NCBI RefSeq assembly: GCF_003634315.1
Contig: NZ_RBXL01000001.1
Span: 4,382,501 to 4,446,500, forward strand
Reading direction: 5' to 3'
DNA from: Thiocapsa rosea
GTDB taxonomy: Bacteria > Pseudomonadota > Gammaproteobacteria > Chromatiales > Chromatiaceae
DNA: 64,000 bases
The notes beneath the pieces were generated by a model. The model was not told the origin of the DNA, ran no database searches, and saw nothing but the letters and a program-made list of their open reading frames with translations. Of this stretch, positions 28,961 through 39,036 are shown piece by piece (the stretch's first letter is position 1; each line of letters begins with the position of its first letter). The translations under genes were made by a program, and so were the position numbers.

Positions 28961-31479
28961 TTATTCCGATCTCAACGCCTGTGCCGGATCCGTGTCGGCA
29001 CAACGATAAGCCGGGTAGAGGCCCGCCAGCAAGGCAGCGCTCCAAGCGAGCATCACACCCTGGATCAGGGTCAGCGGCGGGATGCGCATCTCCATGGTCC
29101 AGCCGAAGGATCGCAGATTGACGACTCCGATGAGCAGGTCTGCCATGACGAGTCCGAGCGGGATCGCCAACAGGCCGGCCGAGAGGCCGAGGATCGAGGT
29201 TTGCGTCAAGATCAACAGGGTCAGCTCGCGTCGGGTCATGCCGGTCGCACGCATCACGGCGTAGTCGCGACGCCGCTCCAGCTCGAGTGCCATCAAGGCG
29301 CTGAGCACGCCGATGAAGGCCACACCGATCGCCAGCAGACGCAGGACGTGAGTGATGGCGAAGGTGCGGTCGAAGATCTCGAGTGATTGCTCGCGGATCT
29401 GGTCGTTCAGGCTGACGAGGACGGGGGTATCGAGTGTCTCGGTCAGGTCGCGTACCCGCTCGAAGACCTCGGTGCGATCGGCGTTGTCGCGCACCATGAT
29501 GCCGATCGAGGAGACGGCAGGGTCGTTCCAGAGCGCGGCGTAACGGGCACCCGACAGGACCAGCATCCCTGCATCGGAGCCATAGTCGCGAAAGACGCCG
29601 CCGATCTCGAAGGACTGCCCGCCCCGTTCGGTGAAAAGGGCAACCCGATCGCCGACCCCGACGTCGTGGTGATAGGCGTAGGGCTCCGAGGCGAGGATCA
29701 GCTCGCCGGCCTCGAAACGCGTCCAAAGATCCGCGGTTTCTGCGCCGTCGAAGCTGAAACCGCTCGGGCTGACCGAGGAGGAGGTCAGCCCGAGCAGGAG
29801 CACCGAGCCGGTGTCTGCCTCGACACGCACGCTGCGCCCCATGCTGATCTCGGCGATGCCCGCAAGGCCGGCCAGCCGCTCCGCCAGCCCGGACGGCAGG
29901 GCGCCATCCGCGCGATTCCCCGTCTCCGAGGGCGCAGAGACATAGATGTCGCTTTGCAGCGTCGTGTCGAGCCAGACGATCAGGCTGCTGCGAAAGCTGT
30001 CGATCATGACGCCGACCCCGAGGGTCGAGGAGATTGCAACGGTCAGGGCCGCAGCGGCGATGCCGGTGCGGGTGATGGATGCCGCCACCCCGCGCGACGC
30101 GAGCACAGCCGGGAGTCCGCCGATCGGTCCGACGACACGCGCCAAACCGAGCGCGATCGCGCGCAGCAGGGCGGGGACACAGAGGCTGAAGCCGAGAATC
30201 AGGATCAGGATGGCCAGGAACCCGAGACCGAGCGAGCGACTCGGGAGCTGGGCCGCACCCCATCCGACAACCATCAGGGTTAGACCGAACGCGCCCAGCC
30301 AGAGCACCCAGCGCTGTCCGCGACGCTCCAGGCTGTTGGCACGCAGCACGTCGCGCGGTTGAGACCGCGCGGCCTCGATCGCCGGGCCGAGTGCGGCGAC
30401 CAAGGTGATGAGAAGCCCGGCGGCGAGGCCCTTCACGACCGAGAGGGGCGTGACGAAGAGCTCGCGCACGGTCAGCGTGAAATAGATGTCGTTAATGGTG
30501 CGCGTGACCAGTTGCACCAAGCCCCAGCCGGTCAGGATGCCCAGACCCAGTCCGAGCAGTGCACCGGCCAGCGCGAAGACCAGGGCCTCGGACAAGACCA
30601 ACGCAAAGAGCTGGGCTCGTGTGCAGCCGAGTGTGCGCAGCGAGCCGAGCAGGCTGCGTCGCTGCAGCACGGCGAAGGTCATGGTGTTGTAGATGATGAA
30701 TCCGCCGACCAGCATGGCGAGCAGACTCATGGCGGTCAGGTTGGTATGGAAGGCCCGTGTCATCTGACGCATGGTCTCGCTGCGTTGCTCGGACGCGACC
30801 AGTCGCAGACCGGGCGGGAGCCCTCCGGCCAGGACAGACGCGTCCTCGGGCGTGAGGACCAGATCGATGCGATCGATCGTGCCGATGCGCTCGGTGATCT
30901 CTTGTGCGGTTGCGATGTCCGCGATCGCCAGACCCTCGAAACCGCTCGACTGATCCGAGGCGAGGATGCCGACCAGCTCGGCGGAGAGTTCGCGGGTCCC
31001 GATCCGCAGCGGCAAGGGCTCGCCCGGAACGACGCCGAGACGCCGTGCGTCGCCTGCGCCCAGCAGCAGGGTATCGGGCCGTGTCAGCATGCGGATCAGC
31101 GACGTGCCTTCGACCGAGAGGCCGGTACCCCGGAGTGAGGAGAAGGCCAAAAGATCGAGTCCGATCAGGGTGAAGGTCGCCTCGCCGATCCGAATCGGGG
31201 CCTCGATGACCGGCGAGGCATCGGCGGCTGCGAGCCCGCCGCGGCGACGCAGATCGGCATAGATCGCATCGGGGATGCCGCCGGAGGCGGATTCGATCCT
31301 GTGGGTTGCGCGACCGGCGACCCGCTCGATCGAAAGGTCGAAGGCGCGCCGCGCGCTCTCGTTGGCGATGTCCACGGCGATGACGACCGCCACGCCGAGC
31401 GCGATGCCCAGAATCGAAAGACCGGACTGCCAGCGGTGGCGGGCCAGATAGCGCAGGCTGGCGCGGACGAGGACCGGAA

Positions 31480-31483
<4 letters not shown>
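28961..31483 (-). CDS. ABC transporter permease with two FtsX domains (YbbP/AttFG-like)
   Basis: This 840-residue inner-membrane protein starts at a GTG overlapping the ATPase stop (GTGA). It begins [18 protein letters not shown], then the first helix, a periplasmic domain and three FtsX-type helices ([20 protein letters not shown]). A middle pair of helices and a second copy of the same layout follow, ending near [20 protein letters not shown]. Such permeases work by mechanotransmission to move lipids, lipoproteins or other substrates out of the inner membrane. The open frame extends far upstream of the chosen start, but only as a shadow of the ATPase gene. Confidence 0.9.
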
Positions 31484-32210
<727 letters not shown>

Positions 32211-32223
<13 letters not shown>

Positions 32224-32462
32224 CGCACCAGATAATAGAGCCGCTGGCCCTCCGATGAACTCGACGGCCCGTAGACCATCGCCGGATGGAGCCCGCGCTC
32301 CGCATCCGCGCCCGCCCCAGCCCCCGCAAGCGCCGCCGCCTCATCCTCGACGACCGTCACGCACCCCTCGGGATAACGAGCACGGTCGGTGCGTTTTGTC
32401 TTGATGATCGCGAATCGGTGATCCAGCGACCTCGACTCAGGGTCGATGAGTATCTTGGGCAT
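32211..32462 (-). CDS. Small conserved hypothetical protein upstream of the ABC exporter
   Basis: This 83-residue protein ([17 protein letters not shown]...) has a balanced composition and ends in a clear strand, [14 protein letters not shown] short Ala/Gly-rich stretch sits in the middle. The 3' end overlaps the ATPase gene by 13 bases, so it is the first gene of a three-gene unit. I recognise no function. A GAGG lies about 12 bases before the ATG. Confidence 0.65.
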
Positions 32463-32731
32463 GCGATATCCGGCCTCGAAGGCTTGGCTCGGCGGTGCGT
32501 GCGGCGCACTCGCCCGGCGGACGAAACGTCCGCTCCTCCGGCCACATGGTGCGTCCGCTCGGCTGGCGCAAGTGCGAGTCGACAGGAGGCGTCGGGTTTT
32601 TGGGCGTTGGTCGCGCTTCTGTTATCCTCGTCGCATCGCAACCCTCTCCCCTCATGCCGTCCACGAATGCCGTTTTCCTCATGCCATCCCCCTGATGACA
32701 TCCTTCCAATGACATCTCGGAGTGTCGTACC

Positions 32732-34093
32732 GTGATCGCCCAGCATGCGCTTGTTTTGAACCTGCATCAGCCCGCCGGCAATCTCGAGGAACTCCTCGAC
32801 ACCCAGAGCTGGGAGGCGAAGGAGATCCTCTTCGCCCTGGATCGCATCCCGCGCAGTCTCTGGGGTCACGAAGACCTGGCTCGCGTCCATGTCTCCCTGT
32901 CCGGCACCCTGCTCGAGACCCTGTCGAACCCCGAGTTCCAGAAGCGTGTCTACGGCACCGTGGATTGCGGATCGCTCCTGTGGCACTTCCAGAACGAGAA
33001 GCTCTTCGAGGTCTTGGGAACGGGTTATTACCACCCGGTACTGCCCCTGATCCCCGAGGCCGACCGCGAGGAGCAGCTGCGCCGTTGGCTCGGCATCGCA
33101 CATCACCTGCTGTGGCGTCCGCGCTTCCAAGGCTTCTGGCCGCCCGAGATGGGCTTCTCGATGGAGCTGATCCCGCTGCTGCGCGCCTTCGGCTATCGCT
33201 ATGTCATGGTCGACAGCGAGCATGTCGAGCCGATCTCGCCCATGAGCTGGCAGGAGCTTCGCTATCGGCCGCATATCGCGCGTTTCGGCGGCGAGGCGAT
33301 CACCGTGATCGTGCGCGATCGCGACCTCTCCGACGCTCAGGAATCGGGAATGGAGCTGGACTGGTTTCTCGCCGAGGTCGCCGAGCGGACCAAGTGGTGC
33401 GACTTCACGCCGCTCGTGACTACCTGCACCGACGGCGAGAACGGCGGCTGGTTCCGCAACGTAACCGAAGGGGCCAACTTCTGGAGTGCCTTCTATCTGC
33501 CGTTGCTCGAGCGGGTCGCCGCCGGCGAGGCCGCGATCGCGCCCACCTTCATCAGCCGCTACCTGGATACTTACGGTGCCCACGGCGAGGTGCGCGTGCG
33601 CACCGGCGCCTGGAATACCGGCTGGCACCATGGGCGCGACTTCACGCAATGGACCGGCTCGGATCGCCAGAAGCAGGCCATCGACGCCTTCGTCAAGGCC
33701 AGTCGAATGGTGCATGACGCGCGTTGGTATGCCACCGAGCGGGGCGTCTGCGAAGGTCCGGAGGCCGAGGCGATCGAGGAGGCGCTGTGGCGTCTGCTGC
33801 GCGCCGAGACGAGCTGTCATCTCTACTGGGGCGAGGCATGGGTGCCGCGTGCCGAGGCGGATCTGGAAGCCAGTCGGGCCGCGCTCGCGCGTATCGGGAT
33901 CCGCGCGGAGGCGGCGGATGCACCCGCACCTGAGTCCACGTCAGAGCCCCAAGACGCGTCCGGGCCGGATTCAATCCCGGCACCCGAAGCGGACGCAACG
34001 GACATCCGCGCCGAGGCGGCCGCAAGCGCCCCGTCAAGCCCCGCGCCCGATCGGTCGGCCGCAACCGAAACACCGACACCGAAATCCTCTTGA
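32732..34093 (+). CDS. Glycoside hydrolase family 57 protein with low-complexity tail
   Basis: This 453-residue protein has the GH57 start ALVLNLHQPAGNL, the nucleophile region FWPPEMGFSMEL (catalytic Glu) and DGENGGWFRN with a likely acid/base Asp region. GH57 enzymes act on alpha-glucans (amylase, branching enzyme, 4-alpha-glucanotransferase), so a role in glycogen handling is plausible. The last about 65 residues are an unusual Pro/Ala/Ser/Glu/Asp-rich tail that looks disordered. The GTG start follows GGAGTGTCGTACC. A second GH57 gene begins 46 bases downstream. Confidence 0.9.
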   Translation: MIAQHALVLNLHQPAGNLEELLDTQSWEAKEILFALDRIPRSLWGHEDLARVHVSLSGTLLETLSNPEFQKRVYGTVDCGSLLWHFQNEKLFEVLGTGYYHPVLPLIPEADREEQLRRWLGIAHHLLWRPRFQGFWPPEMGFSMELIPLLRAFGYRYVMVDSEHVEPISPMSWQELRYRPHIARFGGEAITVIVRDRDLSDAQESGMELDWFLAEVAERTKWCDFTPLVTTCTDGENGGWFRNVTEGANFWSAFYLPLLERVAAGEAAIAPTFISRYLDTYGAHGEVRVRTGAWNTGWHHGRDFTQWTGSDRQKQAIDAFVKASRMVHDARWYATERGVCEGPEAEAIEEALWRLLRAETSCHLYWGEAWVPRAEADLEASRAALARIGIRAEAADAPAPESTSEPQDASGPDSIPAPEADATDIRAEAAASAPSSPAPDRSAATETPTPKSS

Positions 34094-34139
34094 GCCACTC
34101 CGGGAACCCCGGAACCATCATCTTTCCAAGGAGTACAGC

Positions 34140-35606
34140 GTGAAACCGCTACCCGAGTACGTCGATGACCTTCCGAATATCTGCGGCCATGAGTCGGACG
34201 TCGACGCCGTCGTTGCCGACGCGCGGACGCGGTCGCTGTTCGCCGAGCGCGGCGGCATCGATTTCGGCTCCATCCGCTCGGCGACCGCCATCGCCCTGCA
34301 CCAGCATCAGCCCCTGATCCCGGCCGGCGGCGGGGATCTTCGCAGCGCCGCCCTGATCAGCAATCTCCAGTACATGATGGAGAACCAGCACATCGGGGAC
34401 AATTACAACGCCCCGGCCTTTGTCTGGTGCTACAAGCGCATGGGCGAGTTCATTCCGCAGTTGATCGGCGAGGGCAAGTCGCCGCGCTGCATGCTCGAAT
34501 ACTCGGGCACCCTGCTGCACGGTCTGCGCAAGATGGGCGAGCATCATGTGATCGATGCGCTCAAGGGCATGACCTGCAACCCTGACTACAACTGGGCTGT
34601 GGAGTGGCTCGGCATGCCTTGGGGCCACGCGGTCGCGCCCTCCACGCCGGTGCAGGACTTCCGTCTGCACGTGAAGGCGTTCCAGCATCACTTCGCTGCC
34701 ATCTTCGGATGGGAGGCGTTGGAGCGGGTGCGCGGCTTCTCCCCCTCCGAGATGGCCCTGCCCAATCATCCCGATGTCGCCTACGCCTTCGTCAAGACGC
34801 TGGTGGACTGCGGCTTTCAATGGGTCCTGGTGCAGGAGCACACGGTTCAGCAGATCGACACCGGGCGGAATCCGGAACGGCCGCACATCCCGCATCGCCT
34901 GGTCGTCACCAACTCGCATGGGGAGACCGCGAGCATCATCGCCATTGTCAAGACGCAGGGGTCGGACACCAAGCTGGTCGCCCAGATGCAACCCTGGTAC
35001 GAGGCGCAAGGGCTGCAGCGCGTCGCGCTCGCCGGCAAGTCGATCCCGCCGCTGGTCACCCAGATCGCCGACGGGGAGAACGGCGGCGTCATGATGAACG
35101 AGTTCCCGGGCAAGTTCATGGAGGTGGTCGCCGCCTCGAGCCATACCGACACGCCGATGATGAACGGGAGCGAATACCTGGAGCACCTCTTCGCGCTCGG
35201 GATCAAGGAGTCCGATCTCCCCGAGGTCCAACCCCTGTTTCACGACCGCATCTGGGCGCGCATCCAGCCGGGCGACGGACCGGAGAAGCTGGAGAAGGCG
35301 ATCGCCGAGCTCAAGCAGGAAGATGGCCGATTCCACATGGAAGGCGGCAGTTGGACGTCGGACCTCTCCTGGGTGAAGGGCTACGACGACGTGCTGGGAC
35401 CGATGGAGGAGGCGAGCGCCAACTTCAATCAAAAGGTCCTGATTCCCGGCGTCGCCGCCAACGACCCGCGCTATCGCAACGCGCTCTTCCACCTGATGGC
35501 CTCACAAACCAGCTGCTATCGCTACTGGGGGCAGGGCCTGTGGACCGACTACGGGCGCGAGATCTGCCGACGGGTCAATGCGATCCTCGAGCAGGACTTC
35601 GGCTGA
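34140..35606 (+). CDS. Glycoside hydrolase family 57 protein
   Basis: This 488-residue protein begins at a GTG with AAGGAG 7 bases upstream; the open frame reaches far upstream but only as shadow sequence of the previous gene. Motifs: IALHQHQPLIPAGG, the nucleophile motif GFSPSEMALPNHPDV and DGENGGVMMNEFPGKF. Residue composition and length fit bacterial GH57 proteins of unassigned specificity. Two tandem GH57 genes of different sequence suggest two successive steps on an alpha-glucan. Confidence 0.9.
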   Translation: MKPLPEYVDDLPNICGHESDVDAVVADARTRSLFAERGGIDFGSIRSATAIALHQHQPLIPAGGGDLRSAALISNLQYMMENQHIGDNYNAPAFVWCYKRMGEFIPQLIGEGKSPRCMLEYSGTLLHGLRKMGEHHVIDALKGMTCNPDYNWAVEWLGMPWGHAVAPSTPVQDFRLHVKAFQHHFAAIFGWEALERVRGFSPSEMALPNHPDVAYAFVKTLVDCGFQWVLVQEHTVQQIDTGRNPERPHIPHRLVVTNSHGETASIIAIVKTQGSDTKLVAQMQPWYEAQGLQRVALAGKSIPPLVTQIADGENGGVMMNEFPGKFMEVVAASSHTDTPMMNGSEYLEHLFALGIKESDLPEVQPLFHDRIWARIQPGDGPEKLEKAIAELKQEDGRFHMEGGSWTSDLSWVKGYDDVLGPMEEASANFNQKVLIPGVAANDPRYRNALFHLMASQTSCYRYWGQGLWTDYGREICRRVNAILEQDFG

Positions 35607-35638
35607 CGAGCGCCATCAATTTTGGAAACGAGTTTGCA

Positions 35639-36043
35639 ATGAACGCACTACCGAACGCAGAGGATCTCTCGGGCAGTTTCGACCTGCCGGGCGAAGAGCG
35701 CTATATCGCGTTTCTTGCACATGTCATGCAACAGGGCCAGGTCTGGACCTTAAAGGGAGATGATGGTTTTATTGCGTTCTCCGACGATGAAGGGCGGGAT
35801 TGCTTTCCCTTCTGGCCTGATGCGGCATGCGCCACGGCCCTGGCGACGCAGGATTGGGCCGATTGTCGGGCCGAGCCGCTGGCGATCGACGTCTTCATGA
35901 CCCGTTGGTTGCCCGGCATGGCGAAGGACGGCCGGATGGTCGCGGTCTTTCCAGCGCCGGATGGGTCGGGTGTGGTCATCGCGCCCGAGACCCTGCTCGA
36001 CGATCTCCGGGAGGAGGGCGAACAGGGAGAGCAGGGCGATTGA
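35639..36043 (+). CDS. DUF2750 domain protein
   Basis: This 134-residue acidic protein contains ERYIAFLAHVMQQGQVWTL, FSDDEGRDCFPFWPD and an ending around DVFMTRWLPGM, the pattern of DUF2750, a family of unknown function that often acts near immunity- or metabolism-type loci. The ATG at 35639 lies 33 bases after the second GH57 gene, so it is probably in the same operon. The frame is open upstream, but that sequence belongs to the GH57 gene in another frame. The C-terminal tail is Glu/Gln-rich. Confidence 0.82.
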   Translation: MNALPNAEDLSGSFDLPGEERYIAFLAHVMQQGQVWTLKGDDGFIAFSDDEGRDCFPFWPDAACATALATQDWADCRAEPLAIDVFMTRWLPGMAKDGRMVAVFPAPDGSGVVIAPETLLDDLREEGEQGEQGD

Positions 36044-36139
36044 CGGGACTCTGTTGAAGGGATGATCCGAGGTCGGTCACTCGCGGGCTGAACGGTTGCT
36101 CGCGAGTCCGTCGAGGGCACGCGTTTTGGTCACGAAGGG

Positions 36140-36595
36140 ATGAACACCGTGAACGATACCTTAAGCAAGATCAAGGCTCAGGCAGAGCGTGCCAGAAGCT
36201 CGCAAGAGGAGGGCAAGGAGACGTCGCTGGAGAAGGCGCAGCGTCGACACGCGGCGGCGCTGCCCTTGCTGCAGGCGTTCGCCGATGTTCAGGACAATTT
36301 CGTCAAGATCGACGTGCTCAAACGCATCTGGCCGGGGGACTACGATCGGCGGCCCGACCGGGTCCACGGCTTGGTGGCGGCTGTGCTCGGCGGCGAAGCG
36401 CATCCCTGCGGTCTCATGTTGCATGTTCCCGGCGGTCTGTGCTCCTTCGAGGTGCGTGAAACCTGGGACGGCAAGATCATCTATACGAGTTCGCGCGAGA
36501 CCACCGGAGCAAGGCATCTGCTGTGGCAGTTCGACCAACCCGAGCCCTGGCTCGACGGGTTTTATCGGACCATGGCGGGGCTGCTCGAGGTTTAA
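36140..36595 (+). CDS. Hypothetical protein
   Basis: This 151-residue soluble protein has a charged helical N-terminus (LSKIKAQAERARSSQEEGKE) and a mixed C-terminal domain with GGEAHPCGLMLHVPGG and a tryptophan-rich end (DQPEPWLDGFYRTMAGL). I recognise no family. It is 97 bases after the DUF2750 gene. Its TAA stop (36593-36595) is the first three bases of a repeat element that also provides the stop of the convergent gene. Confidence 0.6.
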   Translation: MNTVNDTLSKIKAQAERARSSQEEGKETSLEKAQRRHAAALPLLQAFADVQDNFVKIDVLKRIWPGDYDRRPDRVHGLVAAVLGGEAHPCGLMLHVPGGLCSFEVRETWDGKIIYTSSRETTGARHLLWQFDQPEPWLDGFYRTMAGLLEV

Positions 36596-36783
36596 AACGC
36601 GTCCAGAGCGAGATGCTCACTTTCGAGTGAACTCGACGTTTGGTGCATCAACAGCCATTAGCGGACACGCGGTTTAAAATGATAAATTTTTAAACTCTTA
36701 AACCGCGCATTCTCCAGCGGTCGTTAAATTTGCCGGGGTCGATCCCATCCAAAAACATCGCATACCGCCTCAGGCGCGGTTTA
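36593..36783. repeat. Composite B-linker-A repeat supplying stop codons of two convergent genes
   Basis: Inverted relative to the 8335 copy: B at 36593-36676, a 22-base AT-rich linker, A at 36699-36783. The outer TAA on the left ends the plus-strand gene and the outer TTA on the right ends the minus-strand flavoreductase gene. Joining the flanks with one TA regenerates TAA for both genes, so the reconstructed empty site has two overlapping stop codons. B contains a small stem TCACT-TTCG-AGTGA. Confidence 0.9.
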
Positions 36784-38250
36784 AGATTCGGTGATCTCGC
36801 AGGCAATTCGGTCACCGGCAATGCCTTCGTCGCGGAGCAGCTCCGCCAGCCGCCCGATGGGCGCTTCCGGACCGGCCAGATAGAAACGCAGTCCGCGTAG
36901 ATCCGGGTGATCGGCACGGATGACCGCGAAGACATCCTCCGCACGGCCGCTCATCAGCGGGGTCAGTTGGAAGTTGTCCAACGCATCCGTGAGCGCGCGG
37001 CCCCAACGTCCATGATAATGCCCCTCCGGATACTGCGTGTCCCAGTACAGATGGAAGGATTCGATCACGTCGATCGAAACGGCGTGCTCGATCAGGCTCT
37101 TCACGGGTGCAATACCGTCGCCGAAGGCGATGAAGACCGCCGGCTCGGGCGCGTCCTCGGTCAGAACGAAACGTCCGTAGGGTCCCTCGACCGTGATGAG
37201 ATGGCCGGGGCGCAGGGGTTTAAAGACTGCGTCCGAGAAGGCATCGGTGCCGCGTCGGATATGGAACCAGAGGTTTCGGGCGTTGCAGGGACAGCTTGCG
37301 ATCGACAGCTCGCGACTCGCACCGTCTTCGAGCGTGAGCCGCACGCGCTGGCCCGACATGAACCGCAGCGTCTGGGTCCGCGGGGTCTGGACGTTCAACG
37401 AGACGAGATCCTCGGAGATGTGCTCGAGCTTGCGCAGACCGGCTCGAATCTCCTGATGCGGTAGATCGGTCACCGTGAGCGCCTCGGCGGCCTCGATGAC
37501 GACGTCGGTCACGGCCGTGTGTGAGCAGGTCAAGAGATAACCCATCGCCTTCTCGCGCTCGCTCAGGACATAGTCGTGCTCGCGAATCCGCCGCGTCTCG
37601 CCGCTGATCAGGCGCGCCTTGCAGGCCCCGCAGTTGCCGCTCGCGCAACCATAATTGAGGTTGATCCCGGCGCGCACGGAGGCGTCGAGAATCGACTCGT
37701 TGCCCTCGACGAAATAGTCGTGACCGCTCGGGATGAGTTTGACGTTCGCTGCCATGATGCGCAAAAAGGTGTCTTTGGCGAAGAGTTGTGCGCGCTCGTC
37801 CGTCACCGCATGGATGGTCAGAGACGCGCGGGCGTCGAGGAACCAGTCGCGCGTCTCGCACGCCTGCCCACGGACGCGCTCGGGACCTGAATCGGCGAGC
37901 GCCTTCAGACGCACGCCGACCTGATCCAAAAGGTCCTCTGCAGCGCTCAGGGCCGACATCCGCTCGACGAGCGTCTTGCTCATCGCCCGCAGCCGTGCGA
38001 CCAGGACCTGCGGCTCGGGCAGTGCGGCGTCATGCCCCTCGGTCTTGGGAAGCGCATCGCTCTTGATGCGCTCGACCCGCTCCAACGCCGCGTCGTCCGT
38101 GAGGCTGACCGACGGGAAGGCGCGCAGAAGATCGCTGACGGCGACCGAGCCCTCGAAGGTGGCGATCTCGCCGCGTCTGATGCGCCGCTGCAACTCGGCG
38201 CGGGTGACGCCGGCAAGACGTGCTGCGCGGGACAAGCTCAGGTAGTCCAT
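36781..38250 (-). CDS. Iron-sulfur flavoreductase (2Fe-2S ferredoxin + FAD/NAD domains) with N-terminal HTH
   Basis: This 489-residue protein has three parts. Residues 1-45 look like a MerR/excisionase-type helix-turn-helix (LSLSRAARLAGVTRAELQRR). After a helical linker, a plant-type [2Fe-2S] domain has C202, C207, C210 and C242 (NYGCASGNCGACKARL). The C-terminal reductase part has the FAD site RELS at 313-316 in place of the usual RxYS, and the nucleotide loop FIAFGDGIAPVKSL near residue 375. It resembles the electron-transfer reductases of oxygenase systems and of the CDP-6-deoxyglucoseen reductase family. The HTH-like start is unusual. The stop comes from a repeat element. DUF1244 is divergent. 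Confidence 0.85.
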   Translation of the reverse strand: MDYLSLSRAARLAGVTRAELQRRIRRGEIATFEGSVAVSDLLRAFPSVSLTDDAALERVERIKSDALPKTEGHDAALPEPQVLVARLRAMSKTLVERMSALSAAEDLLDQVGVRLKALADSGPERVRGQACETRDWFLDARASLTIHAVTDERAQLFAKDTFLRIMAANVKLIPSGHDYFVEGNESILDASVRAGINLNYGCASGNCGACKARLISGETRRIREHDYVLSEREKAMGYLLTCSHTAVTDVVIEAAEALTVTDLPHQEIRAGLRKLEHISEDLVSLNVQTPRTQTLRFMSGQRVRLTLEDGASRELSIASCPCNARNLWFHIRRGTDAFSDAVFKPLRPGHLITVEGPYGRFVLTEDAPEPAVFIAFGDGIAPVKSLIEHAVSIDVIESFHLYWDTQYPEGHYHGRWGRALTDALDNFQLTPLMSGRAEDVFAVIRADHPDLRGLRFYLAGPEAPIGRLAELLRDEGIAGDRIACEITES

Positions 38251-38425
38251 GGGGCGTGAGGTCTCCGATGTGGCCAGCGGGTCGGGGCGGCGTATGCAAC
38301 ACGTTTACCCGGGTCAAACGCGCAAAACCTCAAGGTCACCCCGATAGTGTTTAATCCGGAGTATCCGCGCCTCCCGGTGCGACTTCAATCCATCGGCTCA
38401 ACCCACCTTTCGAAGGAGAGATCAC

Positions 38426-38752
38426 GTGGACGACAACACCAAGATTCAGATCGAGGCCGCCGCATTCCGTGGCTTGGTCGAGCACCTGCAACGCCGCACC
38501 GATGTGCAGAACATCGACCTCATGAACCTGGCCGGCTTCTGCCGAAACTGCCTCTCCAAATGGTATATGAACGCCGCGGCAGAGAGCGGTGTCGAGATGT
38601 CCTACGACCAGGCGCGGGAGGCGATTTACGGCATGCCCTATTCGGACTGGAAGACCCGCTATCAGCAGGAAGCGACCGCCGAGCAGGCGCGCCTGTTCGA
38701 GGAAACGCAGCCGTTGCACGCCGTCGTGAGCGGTCACGGCGGAAGGTCTTAA
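38426..38752 (+). CDS. DUF1244 domain protein
   Basis: This 108-residue soluble protein carries LMNLAGFCRNCLSKWYM and QAREAIYGMPYSDWKTRYQ, the hallmark of DUF1244 (small helical domain of unknown function, common in alpha- and gammaproteobacteria). The two cysteines in FCRNCL may bind metal. The GTG start has AAGGAGAG just upstream. Its stop TAA (38750-38752) is the outer end of a repeat element. Divergent from the flavoreductase gene, with a 175-bp gap that must hold both promoters. Confidence 0.88.
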   Translation: MDDNTKIQIEAAAFRGLVEHLQRRTDVQNIDLMNLAGFCRNCLSKWYMNAAAESGVEMSYDQAREAIYGMPYSDWKTRYQQEATAEQARLFEETQPLHAVVSGHGGRS

Positions 38753-38834
38753 ATCGCGCCCAGCGCGGTATGCGAAATTTTCGGATGGAATCGGCCCCTT
38801 CAGACTTGACGGCCCCTGGAGCCGACGCGGCTTA
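38750..38834. repeat. Subtype A element at the DUF1244 stop codon
   Basis: 85 bp bounded by TAAATCGCGCC and GACGCGGCTTA; both ends carry one change from the consensus. It is paired with the B copy at 38953-39036, but here the linker is replaced by a 118-bp sequence holding a different hairpin repeat. Confidence 0.75.
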
Positions 38835-38877
38835 AGACGATGTCCGAGAAAAAGCCTACCAATCGAGGATGCCCGTA

Positions 38878-38897
38878 GGGGCGAATTTATTCGCCCC
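38878..38897. repeat. Dispersed hairpin repeat (GTAGGGGCGAAT type)
   Basis: GGGGCGAA-TTTA-TTCGCCCC is a perfect 8-bp stem preceded by CCCGTA. I recognise GTAGGGGCGAAT...ATTCGCCCC as a common intergenic repeat in many proteobacteria. It lies inside what would otherwise be the linker of an A-B composite, so it probably inserted there. Confidence 0.65.
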
Positions 38898-38952
38898 TTG
38901 GCAGGGAGATCCTTGCCCGGAAATCGCCTAAGGCATTAAAAAAATGAAATTT

Positions 38953-39036
38953 TAAACCGCGTCTCACCGAGATCGAGGAAATCCCCAAAGGCAAACGCAA
39001 CGCGAAAATGGCGCATGCCGCTCTGGACGCGGTTTA
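38953..39036. repeat. Subtype B element at the DUF302 stop codon
   Basis: 84 bp bounded by TAAACCGCGTC and GGACGCGGTTTA, preceded by the AT-rich linker-like TTAAAAAAATGAAATTT. Its right outer TTA gives the TAA stop of the minus-strand DUF302 gene. Confidence 0.8.
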
